From contig NZ_FNEV01000009.1 of assembly GCF_900100295.1 (NCBI RefSeq), positions 62,001-126,000 on the forward strand: 64,000 bases of DNA. Direction: 5' to 3'. The translations under genes were made by a program, and so were the position numbers. Positions 17,422-25,770 of the stretch are shown one piece after another (position 1 is the stretch's first letter; each line of letters begins with the position of its first letter). The notes under the pieces were generated by a model. It did not search any database. It worked only from the letters and a program-made list of their open reading frames with translations, and had not been told where the DNA came from. Origin of the DNA: Salimicrobium halophilum (GTDB taxonomy: Bacteria > Bacillota > Bacilli > Bacillales > Halobacillaceae).

Positions 17422-18564
17422 TTACACCTCCGAAATTTGCACTAAAGAATCCCGTACTTCTTTTAATATTTCAAGGAACGTATCAAGTTCCTCTTTCGTC
17501 GTTTCATAAGAAAGGCTTATACGCAAAGCGGATGTCGCTATTTCTTCTTTCGCTCTGCAAGCTTCAAGCACCGCACTTCTGTCGGGTTCCTTGGAAGAAC
17601 AGGCAGATTTGGTGGAAATGTAAACCTCTCTTTTCGCAAGGGCGTGAATGATAGCTTCCGGCTTATAGCCCGGCATAGAGAAATTAATGATATGGAATGC
17701 CCCATGCTTCGGCGAGTTGACAACCACCCCGTTCAATTCTTCAAGCGAGTCATATAGATGGTCGTGAAGTTCCATGAGTTCACTTTTCTTACGAAGCTTT
17801 TCTTCATCTATCATCCGGAGTGCTTTCGTGAAAGCGACAATGCCAGGAAGGTTTTCCGTACCTGCACGGATACCCTGCTCCTGACCTCCTCCATGATTCA
17901 AAGGGAAGAGACGGACATTGTCCTTTTTGTAAAGCACCCCGGTACCTTTCAACCCATGGATCTTATGGCCGGAAACAGAACACAAATCGACACCCGCTTC
18001 CTGCAGGGATAAATCGATCTTTCCCTGACCCTGGACATGATCCACATGAAAATAGATCTTAGGATAAGAGCGCAGAATATCACCGATTTCCTTCAAAGGT
18101 TGGATCGAGCCGATTTCATTATTGACGGACATAATGCTTACGAGAATCGTGTCTTCTCGTATGGATGCGTGTACATCTGCAGGCGCCACGTGCCCGTATT
18201 CATCTACATCTACATAGGTGATTTCAAACCCGAAAGATTCGAGGGACTCGAAGGTCTCCAGTACGGACGGGTGCTCCACCCTTGTAGTGATCAAGTGCTT
18301 CCCACGGGACATATGCATAAAAGCAGTTCCTTTGATTGCGAGGTTATTGCTTTCTGTTCCGCCGGAAGTGAATATGACTCTTCCCTCCTGTCCACCTAGT
18401 ATAGATGAAACACGTTCTCTCGATGCCTCGAGCAATCTCTCCGCTTCCCCACCCAAGGGATGGATTGAGGATGGGTTGGCGAAGTAACGCTCGGATGTCT
18501 GCCGAAACGTATCAAGAACTCCGGAAAAAGGGTGGGTCGTTGCACTGTTATCCAAGTAGATCAT
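17422..18564 (-). CDS. nifZ: Cysteine desulfurase NifZ (IscS-like)
   Basis: A 380-residue PLP enzyme that takes sulfur from cysteine for ThiI-dependent tRNA thiolation. I use ATG 18562-18564 (MIYLDNSATT), 8 nt after AAAGGAG. Motifs: TSGGTESNNLAIKG for cofactor phosphate binding, the PLP lysine in SVSGHKIHGLKGTG (about 201-214), and the persulfide-forming cysteine in STKSACSSKEPDRSA (about 320-334). The short active-site loop is the group II-like layout used by specialised bacillar desulfurases. Paired with thiI in the same transcript. Confidence 0.93.
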   Translation of the reverse strand: MIYLDNSATTHPFSGVLDTFRQTSERYFANPSSIHPLGGEAERLLEASRERVSSILGGQEGRVIFTSGGTESNNLAIKGTAFMHMSRGKHLITTRVEHPSVLETFESLESFGFEITYVDVDEYGHVAPADVHASIREDTILVSIMSVNNEIGSIQPLKEIGDILRSYPKIYFHVDHVQGQGKIDLSLQEAGVDLCSVSGHKIHGLKGTGVLYKKDNVRLFPLNHGGGQEQGIRAGTENLPGIVAFTKALRMIDEEKLRKKSELMELHDHLYDSLEELNGVVVNSPKHGAFHIINFSMPGYKPEAIIHALAKREVYISTKSACSSKEPDRSAVLEACRAKEEIATSALRISLSYETTKEELDTFLEILKEVRDSLVQISEV

Positions 18565-18642
18565 AGGAGATGCTCCTTTACGTTCATAATTGCAATCAAT
18601 TATGTTAACACAGTTATTCCATTTAATCCACTTCTCCATACA

Positions 18643-18673
18643 AAAAGCCTGTCGATATTCATCGACAGGCAGC
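18643..18673 (-). terminator. Intrinsic terminator downstream of the 103-residue protein gene
   Basis: On the minus strand, GCCTGTCGAT and ATCGACAGGC pair perfectly around a 4-base loop, followed by TTTTTG. It separates the ezrA unit from nifZ-thiI. Confidence 0.85.
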
Positions 18674-18688
18674 ATTTGCACTTGTTCT

Positions 18689-19000
18689 TCATCCATTCGA
18701 ATCCAGCGAACGGAGGACCGTATCGATACTGACCCTTCCGTTATCCGCTACATCCTTCTTCCACTCATCCGTAATCACTTGTTCCCCGAAAACGGTGCGC
18801 GCTTTGTTGCTGGATCGCAGCTCGTTTATCTTTTCTGATACCCCTGCAAAATCGATGTTTTCCTCCAGCTTCACGGGAGTCCTCATCTGTGAATGCTCCT
18901 CACTACCGGAAAGATCATCACCAGGGATCACCAACAAAATAACGACACTCCACGTTAGCACCGTCAGCGTTCCAAGTCCGTACATGATCACCTTTTTCAT
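18689..19000 (-). CDS. Hypothetical membrane-anchored small protein
   Basis: A 103-residue protein that I do not recognise. It has a basic start (MKKVIMYG) and one hydrophobic segment (about 6-26), either a signal anchor or an uncleaved signal peptide. No lipobox cysteine is present. The remaining ~75 residues are charged and probably lie outside the membrane. GGAGAGG precedes the ATG, and the ezrA stop lies 11 bases upstream, so it is co-transcribed with ezrA. A role at the division membrane is possible from position alone. Confidence 0.7.
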   Translation of the reverse strand: MKKVIMYGLGTLTVLTWSVVILLVIPGDDLSGSEEHSQMRTPVKLEENIDFAGVSEKINELRSSNKARTVFGEQVITDEWKKDVADNGRVSIDTVLRSLDSNG

Positions 19001-19011
19001 ATTACCTCTCC

Positions 19012-20700
19012 TTAGACAGTGACCTCCTCCTGTTTACGGAGACGGTCGACTACGCCAGGCTCTATTTGTTCCAGAACCTCTGAAGCACGATCGAAGGCAC
19101 GAGCATACTCGTAGGATCTGAAATCCTTTTCCGCTTCAGTCAGTTCTGCCGCTACAAGGGGATAAGAGGTACGATACTTATTTCCATACTGGATCAGAAT
19201 TTCCGTAAGATGCGCCAGTTCAATGACTGTCTTCGCCTGTTCAAAGGCTTGATCTGCAGAGGCTTCGGCTTCGTTCAACCGTTTATTGACTCTTGTCATA
19301 TCCAGCGGCTGTTCCTTGACAGCTTCGAAAGCCTTATCAATGGAAAGCTGGGCCTCCTCCATCGCTTCAAACAATTCATTCGGAATTCCGGGCAGATTAC
19401 TCCGTTTCAGTTTTCTATTCGTATCCGAAATCGTCTGCTCCATGGTATGGATTTTCTCTTTCGCGTTTTTTTCATCTTTCCTCAATTCTTCCAGCCGTGA
19501 TTCTACATAAGCTTTCTCTTTTTTCAATAATTCCAGGTCTTCTTTATCCTGAGTTAATCGGTCTAATATACTAGAAAAAGATGTATAACCATCAGCCATT
19601 CGTCCCCTTATCTCTTCATCGGCTTCTTTCAGTTTATTTAAAGTACCTTTCACCTGACGAAAGGCTTCAAGGTCCTCTTCACTGAATTGATAGGTCTCTC
19701 TGACTACTTTTGCTTCTTCCTCAATTTCACGTATATCAAACGTCAATTCCTCAAGTTCCTGGTAAAAAGGTTCGTAATTCTTTATTACCGACTGATGAGC
19801 TACCGCTTCACCTTCTAGAAGGTGGTACATTTCCCCGATACGGGCCTCTATGTCCTGAATCGCTTCATAGTCGATCTCTTCACCGGCTTCCATCTTCTCT
19901 ACATACACAGGAAGTTCTTCCTGATACTTATGTACTTCTTCTTCAAACCCTAAATGTTCTATCCGGTATCCTTCCTGTTTCATTTCCTGAATGCCTCGTT
20001 CTAATTCTTCGCACTGCTGAGGAAGATCGCGTTTACACTTCCGCAACAACTCTGGAAAATGAGAGGTTTCTTCATCCAGCTGCTTCACATCTTCGCGTAC
20101 AGAACGAATCAACTCTTCAGCTTCCAGGTAATTCCCTTCTTCTGTAAGATTTTCGAACTGTTTCACTTTTTCTTCCGTGTCATCGAGTCGCTTTTCGAAA
20201 TGGTGGACAGCCTGGCCGTAACTGTATCGATTCTTTATGAGACGCTGCTTTAATCGATCTACTTCCGGTTTCAACGCCTCAGCCTCGATACGGCTGGTTT
20301 TCTCAGAATCGAGAAGAGAATTCAACTCCTCCAGCATTTCTTTGATTTCATCTTCGACGTGCTGCAATTTACTCTCTGTGTGTGCTTTCTGTCTCTTGAT
20401 CTTCTTGAATCCGAACTTATCGACAGCCTCTTCCATATCGAAAAGGTCATCCTCCATATCGGGAAGTGTTCTCGTCAGTATATGCTCCCAACGATCCCTC
20501 CACTTCTCGAAACGCTCCTGCGTCTCTCCGGAAAGATTGAGCTGTTTCACTTTGGACAACTCTTCCGCGATATTCCTGTTCATGATATCCAATTTCCACG
20601 CTTCCAATCGATCGATCTCATCATACACGCGCTTTCTCCATATGAAGCCCGCGATGATAAGGGCAATTATAAGTATAATTGCACCCACTACATACTTCAT
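19012..20700 (-). CDS. ezrA: Septation ring formation regulator EzrA
   Basis: A 562-residue membrane-anchored coiled-coil protein that interacts with FtsZ and PBP1 and keeps Z-rings at mid-cell. I use ATG 20698-20700 (MKYVVGAIIL), preceded by AAGGAGGGG. One N-terminal helix (about 3-20) places the rest in the cytoplasm. Four to five long, charged helical repeats follow, matching the spectrin-like architecture and the family length of about 562. The gene is divergent from hisJ, as in B. subtilis, and an extended -10 (TGGTATCAT) lies upstream near 20770. Confidence 0.93.
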   Translation of the reverse strand: MKYVVGAIILIIALIIAGFIWRKRVYDEIDRLEAWKLDIMNRNIAEELSKVKQLNLSGETQERFEKWRDRWEHILTRTLPDMEDDLFDMEEAVDKFGFKKIKRQKAHTESKLQHVEDEIKEMLEELNSLLDSEKTSRIEAEALKPEVDRLKQRLIKNRYSYGQAVHHFEKRLDDTEEKVKQFENLTEEGNYLEAEELIRSVREDVKQLDEETSHFPELLRKCKRDLPQQCEELERGIQEMKQEGYRIEHLGFEEEVHKYQEELPVYVEKMEAGEEIDYEAIQDIEARIGEMYHLLEGEAVAHQSVIKNYEPFYQELEELTFDIREIEEEAKVVRETYQFSEEDLEAFRQVKGTLNKLKEADEEIRGRMADGYTSFSSILDRLTQDKEDLELLKKEKAYVESRLEELRKDEKNAKEKIHTMEQTISDTNRKLKRSNLPGIPNELFEAMEEAQLSIDKAFEAVKEQPLDMTRVNKRLNEAEASADQAFEQAKTVIELAHLTEILIQYGNKYRTSYPLVAAELTEAEKDFRSYEYARAFDRASEVLEQIEPGVVDRLRKQEEVTV

Positions 20701-20866
20701 CAAAAACCCCTCCTTACCACGCACCGGAACCTACGTTCGGAACCGATTCTCGCACTGTTTCATTACTTTTTATGATACCATTAATTCGATGCTTTTGGCT
20801 AAAATAATTGAAAATTCTCCCGGGATGTTTCAATGAATCTCCCAGTTATAGAAAGGAAGTGCTCAT

Positions 20867-21676
20867 ATGAAAGATGGACACGTCCACACGCCCTTCTGCC
20901 CACACGGAAGCGGCGACTCTCTGAAATCTTATGTAGAGCGGGCCATCGCACTCGGTTATACATCTATGACATTCACGGAACACGCGCCCCTTCCGAATAG
21001 TTTCATCGATCCTGTGCCTGACAAAGACAGTGCAATAGCACTAAGTCAGATGGAAAACTACCTGAAAGCCATAGATGAAATCAAAACTGCATACAGAGAT
21101 GATCTGACTATACTTACAGGACTTGAAGTCGACTACATTCAAGGATATGAAGAGGAAATACGTAAGTTCCTCGACGAATACGGGCCACATCTCGACGACA
21201 GTATTCTTTCCGTCCACTTCTTAAAAGGGGAGACGGAATGGCACTGCATAGACTTCAACCCTGAGGCCTTCAACCGAGCTTCGCGTGACCTCGGAGGAGT
21301 CCAGGCGATATACAAGAAGTATTACGAACAGGTGAAGCACTCCGCGATGGCTGATATCGGTAAATACAAACCCAGTCGGATCGGCCACATTTCTCTGGTA
21401 CGCAAGTTCCATCACCTTTACCCGTCCCCTCCCGGGTGGAATGATATGGCCGAGGAAATACTTCCCGTGATCAAAGATAGAGAGATGGCCCTTGACTATA
21501 ATGGAGCAGGCTATAAAAAAGAACACTGCCGGGAACCTTACCCGCCTTCTTCGATCGCCCGGAAAGCTTTCGACCTTGGAATTCCTCTCGTATACGGATC
21601 AGACGCACACACAGCAGCCGGCCTCCATGCAGGGAGAGAAGTCATGGATGAACGTCTCTTCCATAGCACTGATTGA
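20867..21676 (+). CDS. hisJ: Histidinol-phosphatase HisJ (PHP family)
   Basis: A 269-residue enzyme that dephosphorylates L-histidinol phosphate in histidine synthesis. Metal ligands of the PHP fold are visible in order: KDGHVHTPFCPHG (residues 2-14), FTEHAPLP (about 38-45), TGLEVDYI (about 84-91), SVHFLKG (about 117), HISLVRKF (about 175) and YGSDAHTAAGLHAG (about 245-258). The ATG follows GAAAGGAAG. No other his genes are here, which is normal because bacillar hisJ is separate. Its last 35 bases overlap the end of refZ on the other strand. Confidence 0.93.
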   Translation: MKDGHVHTPFCPHGSGDSLKSYVERAIALGYTSMTFTEHAPLPNSFIDPVPDKDSAIALSQMENYLKAIDEIKTAYRDDLTILTGLEVDYIQGYEEEIRKFLDEYGPHLDDSILSVHFLKGETEWHCIDFNPEAFNRASRDLGGVQAIYKKYYEQVKHSAMADIGKYKPSRIGHISLVRKFHHLYPSPPGWNDMAEEILPVIKDREMALDYNGAGYKKEHCREPYPPSSIARKAFDLGIPLVYGSDAHTAAGLHAGREVMDERLFHSTD

Positions 21677-22223
21677 CATACTTGGTATACGTATCCACGA
21701 AATGTTGTTTCGCTTCCATGCTTCTTCGCTCTTCCCGTTGATTCCAAGGAGTAGTGAACGGAGCCTGGAGCACCCCTTTGATCTGAATCAGCTTCAACTC
21801 CTGGTCGTAAGTCAAATCCGAGACGTCGTCCACACGAAAAAGAATATTCGCCCATAGATAATCCTCTTTGGCAATATACGTCACAAGCACTTCTCTCAGG
21901 AACGTAGAGTCGATCATCATCTCTCTGTGAACGAAACAAGACAGTTGATAATTATCCATTTTATAATGTAGAATTTTCTTAATTATCATGTGGAACGATT
22001 CCTCACGGTAATCTTCCAGCAGTTTCAAGTTCGCTTCGAGATGGTCGATGACAATCGTCTCGAACAGCCCCTGTTTCCCTTGGAAATAATAGCTGATCAG
22101 AGAAATATTGACACCCGCTTCTTTAGCGATGTCCCGCACGGAAGTCGCATGGTATCCTTTTTGGAAAAATAGCCTCCCGGCGGCCTGGAGAACTTTCTCT
22201 TTTGACGGAGATGGCTTTTTCAT
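21642..22223 (-). CDS. refZ: TetR-family regulator RefZ
   Basis: A 193-residue protein. I chose ATG 22221-22223 (MKKPSPSKEK), about 9 nt after AAGGGAG. An N-terminal TetR helix-turn-helix (VRDIAKEAGVNISLISYYF, about 28-46) is followed by a helical ligand-type domain. In B. subtilis RefZ (YttP) binds sites near oriC and affects Z-ring position during sporulation. The gene lies between hisJ and the GAF-domain gene in the same order as B. subtilis, which supports the assignment. It converges with hisJ with a 35-bp overlap. Confidence 0.85.
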   Translation of the reverse strand: MKKPSPSKEKVLQAAGRLFFQKGYHATSVRDIAKEAGVNISLISYYFQGKQGLFETIVIDHLEANLKLLEDYREESFHMIIKKILHYKMDNYQLSCFVHREMMIDSTFLREVLVTYIAKEDYLWANILFRVDDVSDLTYDQELKLIQIKGVLQAPFTTPWNQREERRSMEAKQHFVDTYTKYVNQCYGRDVHP

Positions 22224-22318
22224 CGGTTGCGGTCTCCCTTCTCTCCTGTTATTATTTCGTGAAACAGTTCGAAATCCCTGCAATTTCATCACTATTTGAC
22301 GAAAGGAGTTTTATCTCT

Positions 22319-22798
22319 ATGTTTCAATCTATCACGTATACCGGTACGAGGGAACAGAATTACGACCTCGTGCTGAAACAGTTGAAAGCACTTATCGAAG
22401 ATGAACCGAATGCGATCGCCAACCTATCCAACGCTTCCGCTTTACTGAATGAGTTCCTCGATGATGTGAATTGGGTCGGTTTCTACGTCATGGAAGAAGG
22501 GGAACTCGTCCTCGGACCGTTCCAGGGACTGCCGGCATGTGTTCGCATCAAACCTGGAAGCGGTGTATGCGGAACGGCTGTATCTGAACAGAAAACGCAG
22601 CGCGTGGAGGACGTCCACGCTTTCCCTGGTCATATCGCATGCGATGCAGCCAGCCAATCAGAGATTGTCGTCCCTCTCATGAAGAACGGCGAAGTGTACG
22701 GAGTGCTTGATATCGACAGTCCTTCCCTCAACCGCTTCGACGAAACGGATGAGAAGTACCTGAAGGAATTTGCCCATATTCTTGAACAATATATCTAA
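22319..22798 (+). CDS. GAF-domain free methionine-(R)-sulfoxide reductase (fRMsr)
   Basis: A 159-residue cytoplasmic protein consisting of a single GAF domain. The start is ATG 22319 (MFQSITYTG), after GAAAGGAG. Aromatic WVGFYVMEEGELVLGPFQG and cysteines in LPACVRIKPGSGVCGTA (near 81 and 91) and GHIACDAAS (near 115) match the three conserved cysteines of fRMsr, which reduces free Met-R-sulfoxide. It corresponds to B. subtilis YtsP by position between refZ and rpsD. A terminator follows. Confidence 0.88.
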   Translation: MFQSITYTGTREQNYDLVLKQLKALIEDEPNAIANLSNASALLNEFLDDVNWVGFYVMEEGELVLGPFQGLPACVRIKPGSGVCGTAVSEQKTQRVEDVHAFPGHIACDAASQSEIVVPLMKNGEVYGVLDIDSPSLNRFDETDEKYLKEFAHILEQYI

Positions 22799-22806
22799 GG
22801 TAGTGC

Positions 22807-22843
22807 TTAAACTCTTCTCTATATAATAGGGAAGAGTTTTTTC
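22807..22843 (+). terminator. Intrinsic terminator of the fRMsr gene
   Basis: AAACTCTTC pairs with GAAGAGTTT across a short AT-rich loop, followed by TTTC. Confidence 0.85.
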
Positions 22844-22890
22844 GTGTCCGGGCTTTCACCCGATTCAATGAGAAAACCTTTCGCACCCTC

Positions 22891-22919
22891 TTGACTTTCT
22901 ATTACGTGGAAGGTACAAT
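22891..22919 (+). promoter_or_regulatory. Sigma-A promoter of rpsD
   Basis: -35 TTGACT (22891-22896), 17-bp spacer, -10 TACAAT (22914-22919). This is a near-consensus vegetative promoter and places the start of transcription near 22926. Confidence 0.8.
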
Positions 22920-22925
22920 ATCCTT

Positions 22926-23110
22926 TGTGTAAAATAAACGGCAGCCTAAGTGAACCGTCATTGTCTGCATTTTGTTCCTCTTCTATGAAGAGGTGTATCG
23001 AGTAACCCTTTGCTGCTGGGGCGATGGTACATGAAAACATAATGTGCAATGGATCAGGGACACACTGTTTTTATTTTATGCAAATAAAATAAGTAAAGGA
23101 GGAAATCCCA
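22926..23110 (+). promoter_or_regulatory. Probable S4-binding autoregulatory leader of rpsD
   Basis: The promoter position implies a leader of about 185 nt before the rpsD ATG, long for a ribosomal protein gene. B. subtilis rpsD has an S4-binding leader that represses its own translation. The segment holds potential stems (CTGCTGGGGCGATGG, GTGCAATGGATCAGGGACACAC) that end near the ribosome site AAAGGAGG. I cannot confirm the pseudoknot by eye; the call rests on length, location and family knowledge. Confidence 0.55.
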
Positions 23111-23713
23111 ATGGCACGATATACAGGTCCAACTTGGAAAAAATCACGTCGCTATGGTATTTCTTTAAGTGGAACAGGTAAGGAGCTCGAAAAACGCCCT
23201 TACGCTCCAGGAGAGCATGGTCCAAACCAACGTAAAAAACAATCTGAATACGGTACTCAGCTTCAGGAGAAGCAGAAGCTCCGTTTCATGTATGGTCTGA
23301 CTGAGCGTCAATTCCGTCGTCTCTTCGATCAGGCTGCAAAAATGAAAGGTGTTCATGGTGAGAACTTCATGATTCTTCTTGAATCCCGCCTGGACAACCT
23401 AGTGTACCGTCTCGGACTTGCTCGCACTCGCGCGCAGGCTCGTCAGCTAGTAACACACGGTCACGTAACAGTAGATGGTGGTCGCGTCGATATCCCATCT
23501 TACCGCATGAAGCCTGGTCAAACGATCAGCCTTCGTGAGAAATCTCAAAACTTGAGCGTTGTAGTAGATGCACTTGAAGCGAACAACTTCGTACCAGAGT
23601 ATCTTTCTTTCGACGAAGAGAAGCGTGAAGGTTCTTACACTCGTTACCCTGAACGTTCTGAGCTTCCTTCCGAAATCAGCGAAGCGCTTATCGTTGAATT
23701 CTACTCCCGTTAA
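23111..23713 (+). CDS. rpsD: 30S ribosomal protein S4
   Basis: A 200-residue primary 16S rRNA-binding protein that starts assembly of the 30S body. The N-terminus reads [18 protein letters not shown] and lacks the cysteine cluster of zinc-binding S4 forms. The S4 RNA-binding domain spans about 92-155 ([20 protein letters not shown], then [14 protein letters not shown]). AAAGGAGGAAAT lies just upstream of the ATG. It has its own promoter, leader and terminator. In B. subtilis the next gene is tyrS; here about 6.3 kb of accessory DNA intervenes. Confidence 0.98.
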   Translation: MARYTGPTWKKSRRYGISLSGTGKELEKRPYAPGEHGPNQRKKQSEYGTQLQEKQKLRFMYGLTERQFRRLFDQAAKMKGVHGENFMILLESRLDNLVYRLGLARTRAQARQLVTHGHVTVDGGRVDIPSYRMKPGQTISLREKSQNLSVVVDALEANNFVPEYLSFDEEKREGSYTRYPERSELPSEISEALIVEFYSR

Positions 23714-23738
23714 TCGATTCGGGATGAATACAGACACA

Positions 23739-23790
23739 CAAAAAGCCTTGAAAATGCTGTTATACCAGTGTTTTCAAGGCTTTTTCTTTT
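23739..23790 (+). terminator. Intrinsic terminator of rpsD
   Basis: AAAAAGCCTTGAAAA pairs with TTTTCAAGGCTTTTT over a loop of about 14 bases. From 23791 to 23927 no gene is apparent. Confidence 0.85.
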
Positions 23791-23927
23791 ATCTTCTATC
23801 ATGCAGGGAAATGCACGAAAATAAGCCGTTTTGCGGCAGGACTGCGGCTAGTAATGCGCGGGGTGGGCACATGGAAAGAAGGCTTTATATCAATGTTTTT
23901 CGGCTCTTTCATTTTTTGTAACAGATA

Positions 23928-24197
23928 TTATCTCTTCTCCTTCATCCATGTAAGCAAAAACTGTTTCATTTCTTCAGCAGGAAAGTACCACTTTGATTCG
24001 ATTTTTACTTTCGGACAACGTTCGTCGAAAAAGAAATGTTCTTGCATAGTGTTCCAGCTCATGCACGTTCTTCGCATTAGTTCCTTGTTGTCCCAGAACA
24101 CCATTTCTTTATCTGTCGCTTCGATAGCTTCCTTTAATCTTTTTTGTATTTCCTCTGGGATCCGTTCTTCATCCACACTTATGTTTACATCAACCAT
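23928..24197 (-). CDS. DUF771-like phage / excisionase-type protein
   Basis: An 89-residue protein with an acidic helical N-terminus, then a compact domain: FWDNKELMRRTCMSWNTMQE, FDERCPKVKIESKWYFPAEE and a closing MKQFLLTWMKEKR. The spacing of Trp, the helix-turn-helix-like segment and the WYFP strand resembles DUF771 proteins of Bacillus and staphylococcal phages, which are excisionase-like DNA-binding proteins. No integrase or other phage gene is nearby, so it may be a remnant. AGGAG lies only 3 bases before the ATG, which is closer than usual. The family call is from recall. Confidence 0.6.
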   Translation of the reverse strand: MVDVNISVDEERIPEEIQKRLKEAIEATDKEMVFWDNKELMRRTCMSWNTMQEHFFFDERCPKVKIESKWYFPAEEMKQFLLTWMKEKR

Positions 24198-24221
24198 TTT
24201 CTCCTGCTTCCCTTTAAAACA

Positions 24222-24258
24222 CTAAAACCACCTTTCTAAAATATGAAAAGGCGGTTCT
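24222..24258 (-). terminator. Probable terminator of the two-gene accessory unit
   Basis: On the minus strand, AACCGCCTTT and AAAGGTGGTT pair (one G-U) around a loop of about 11 bases and are followed by TTAGTGTTTT. The tail is imperfect. Confidence 0.6.
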
Positions 24259-24272
24259 ATATTTATCATTAA

Positions 24273-24722
24273 TTATTCTTTCTTGATATTTAGAAATTCA
24301 AGAATTTGATTATTTAACTCTTCTGCTCTTTCTATTGATTCATATAGTTCTTTCTTTAGTTGTTCCTTATCTTCCTCATTTGAGATAAGCTCATTTTTAT
24401 TAATATCTATATAAAAATCAAACCCCGAAAATTCATACTTTAAAGCATCGAAATCCTCATCTATCTTGTCGGGCACATTACTTAAAGAGATATTTCCTAA
24501 TCTTTCTCTAGTTTTTTCAAGCAATTTGTCATTAACTTGCTCTAAAGGCCCCATAGACAATTTTTTTTCTAACGAAGAATGAAAAACCTTTAATTGCTTA
24601 AGTGAAATTGAAACCCATCTTTCGGCTTCTCTATACTCTCTTTTAAATATTTCCTTCCTCTCTTTTTTGTTTTGTGAGAACTCCATTTTCAATAATAGAT
24701 AAGCACCGAAGATACCTAGCAA
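24273..24722 (-). CDS. Unknown membrane-anchored coiled-coil protein (start uncertain)
   Basis: From TTG 24720-24722 the product is 149 residues: a hydrophobic N-terminus (LGIFGAYLLLKM), then a charged helical region with coiled-coil character. The open frame continues upstream to 24800 without ATG, GTG or TTG and would add IIQSIGAFSGSL, which completes a full membrane helix. A GGGGG ribosome-like site lies further upstream near 24807. Either a rare start (ATC near 24797) is used or the gene has lost its start. I do not recognise the family. It follows the gene at 24840-25409 and probably works with it. Base composition is more AT-rich than its neighbours, suggesting transfer. Confidence 0.55.
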   Translation of the reverse strand: MLGIFGAYLLLKMEFSQNKKERKEIFKREYREAERWVSISLKQLKVFHSSLEKKLSMGPLEQVNDKLLEKTRERLGNISLSNVPDKIDEDFDALKYEFSGFDFYIDINKNELISNEEDKEQLKKELYESIERAEELNNQILEFLNIKKE

Positions 24723-24839
24723 TGAACCAGAAAAAGCCCCGATCGATTGTATAATTGCATCTGAAGAAACACAGTTCCAAAAGCCTTCACAGTTCTGTAC
24801 AGTGATAGTTAGCTGCCCCCTTCACGAGACTTTAACCAC

Positions 24840-25409
24840 TCATTCAAACTCTTGCATTTCCTTGTATCTCTTCACTGCCTCACTATCTTGTAGAACTTTG
24901 AACAATTCAATTTGCTTCTTTTCACTTAGAGCTTGAATTTCCAGCTGATCGTTTTGCGAAATAGGGTTATTACTCGATATAAGCCTTCTCACAAATTCAG
25001 TAAGTGGCTCTCCTATAGCTCTCTGATAATTAAAACCTAACGTTTGAAGAATGTTAAAGGTTTCTTTAGATAGTAAAGGTTTAACATCATCAATACTTTT
25101 CTCTTCGTCTTCATTATTAGACTGCAATCTCTTTAGTAGAGGCAGAAAATTCTCTGATATGTACTCAATATCCTCTTCTGAAATTCTTTGAGATACTAAC
25201 TGATCTTGATACATTTGAACGACTTGGGCCAATTGGTTCTTATCTTCAATTAATTCGTTGATAATTTCATTTAATACGTTTATTGTTTCTTTATCATTTT
25301 TCGATTCTCTAGCTACTCTAACACGATCTCTGATACTTTCTGCTGTATTTTTTGCCATAACTTTAGCCATATCTACACCTGCTTTTGTCACTACCGGGTC
25401 TTCCAACAT
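24840..25409 (-). CDS. Conserved hypothetical helical protein of an accessory unit
   Basis: A 189-residue soluble, almost wholly helical protein. It starts at ATG 25407-25409 with AAGGAGG about 7 nt upstream. It opens MLEDPVVTKAGVDMAKVMAK, passes through a coiled-coil-like region (about 40-75), and has a C-terminal block (ETFNILQTLGFNYQRAIGEP) that looks well conserved. I have the impression of similar uncharacterised proteins in other bacilli but cannot name a family. The partner gene downstream encodes a membrane-anchored coiled-coil protein. AT-rich composition and the break in synteny suggest acquisition by transfer. Confidence 0.65.
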   Translation of the reverse strand: MLEDPVVTKAGVDMAKVMAKNTAESIRDRVRVARESKNDKETINVLNEIINELIEDKNQLAQVVQMYQDQLVSQRISEEDIEYISENFLPLLKRLQSNNEDEEKSIDDVKPLLSKETFNILQTLGFNYQRAIGEPLTEFVRRLISSNNPISQNDQLEIQALSEKKQIELFKVLQDSEAVKRYKEMQEFE

Positions 25410-25700
25410 AATAATGCCTCCTTAAAATTATCATAGATAAAAAGCCTTACATGAAATATCTTCGACAAAACCCTATATTTTCCTGCAAAACCCCCCCATT
25501 ATGGTGACTCTTCGAGAATGATTTTACACCCGCTGAGGATGGCGTAACTCACTTTCTAAAGGAAACCCCAGGCGCATTCCCTTAGTCATGCTTTATAATC
25601 CATTTTTAATTGTATAGTAAGTGACCTTTTAGAAACATTAACTTTTATACTATTGGTGCCACAAAAAGAGTAGCCCATATTTTTAACGAAGCTAAATACA
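25410..25700. other. Intergenic region without a recognisable gene
   Basis: About 290 AT-rich bases between the accessory unit and the AbgT promoter. I see no intact reading frame, clear terminator or attachment-site duplication. The promoter of the minus-strand unit should lie here but is not obvious. Confidence 0.5.
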
Positions 25701-25729
25701 TTGACTTTTAAAAGAATGATTGATACGTT
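25701..25729 (+). promoter_or_regulatory. Sigma-A-type promoter of the AbgT-family gene
   Basis: -35 TTGACT (25701-25706), 17-bp spacer, -10 TACGTT (25724-25729). The -10 is weak. Confidence 0.5.
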
Positions 25730-25770
25730 TAATGCCGACTAAAATGATAAGGTTTAAAGGAGAATTACAC

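Noticed and set aside
22819-23049. Minus-strand frame of 76 codons upstream of rpsD
   Set aside because: It lies wholly inside the rpsD promoter and leader and has no ribosome site. The near-consensus promoter at 22891-22919 explains the region better.
23714-25770. Integrated prophage or ICE
   Set aside because: Only one phage-type gene is present. No integrase, structural gene, tRNA site or direct-repeat boundary was seen.
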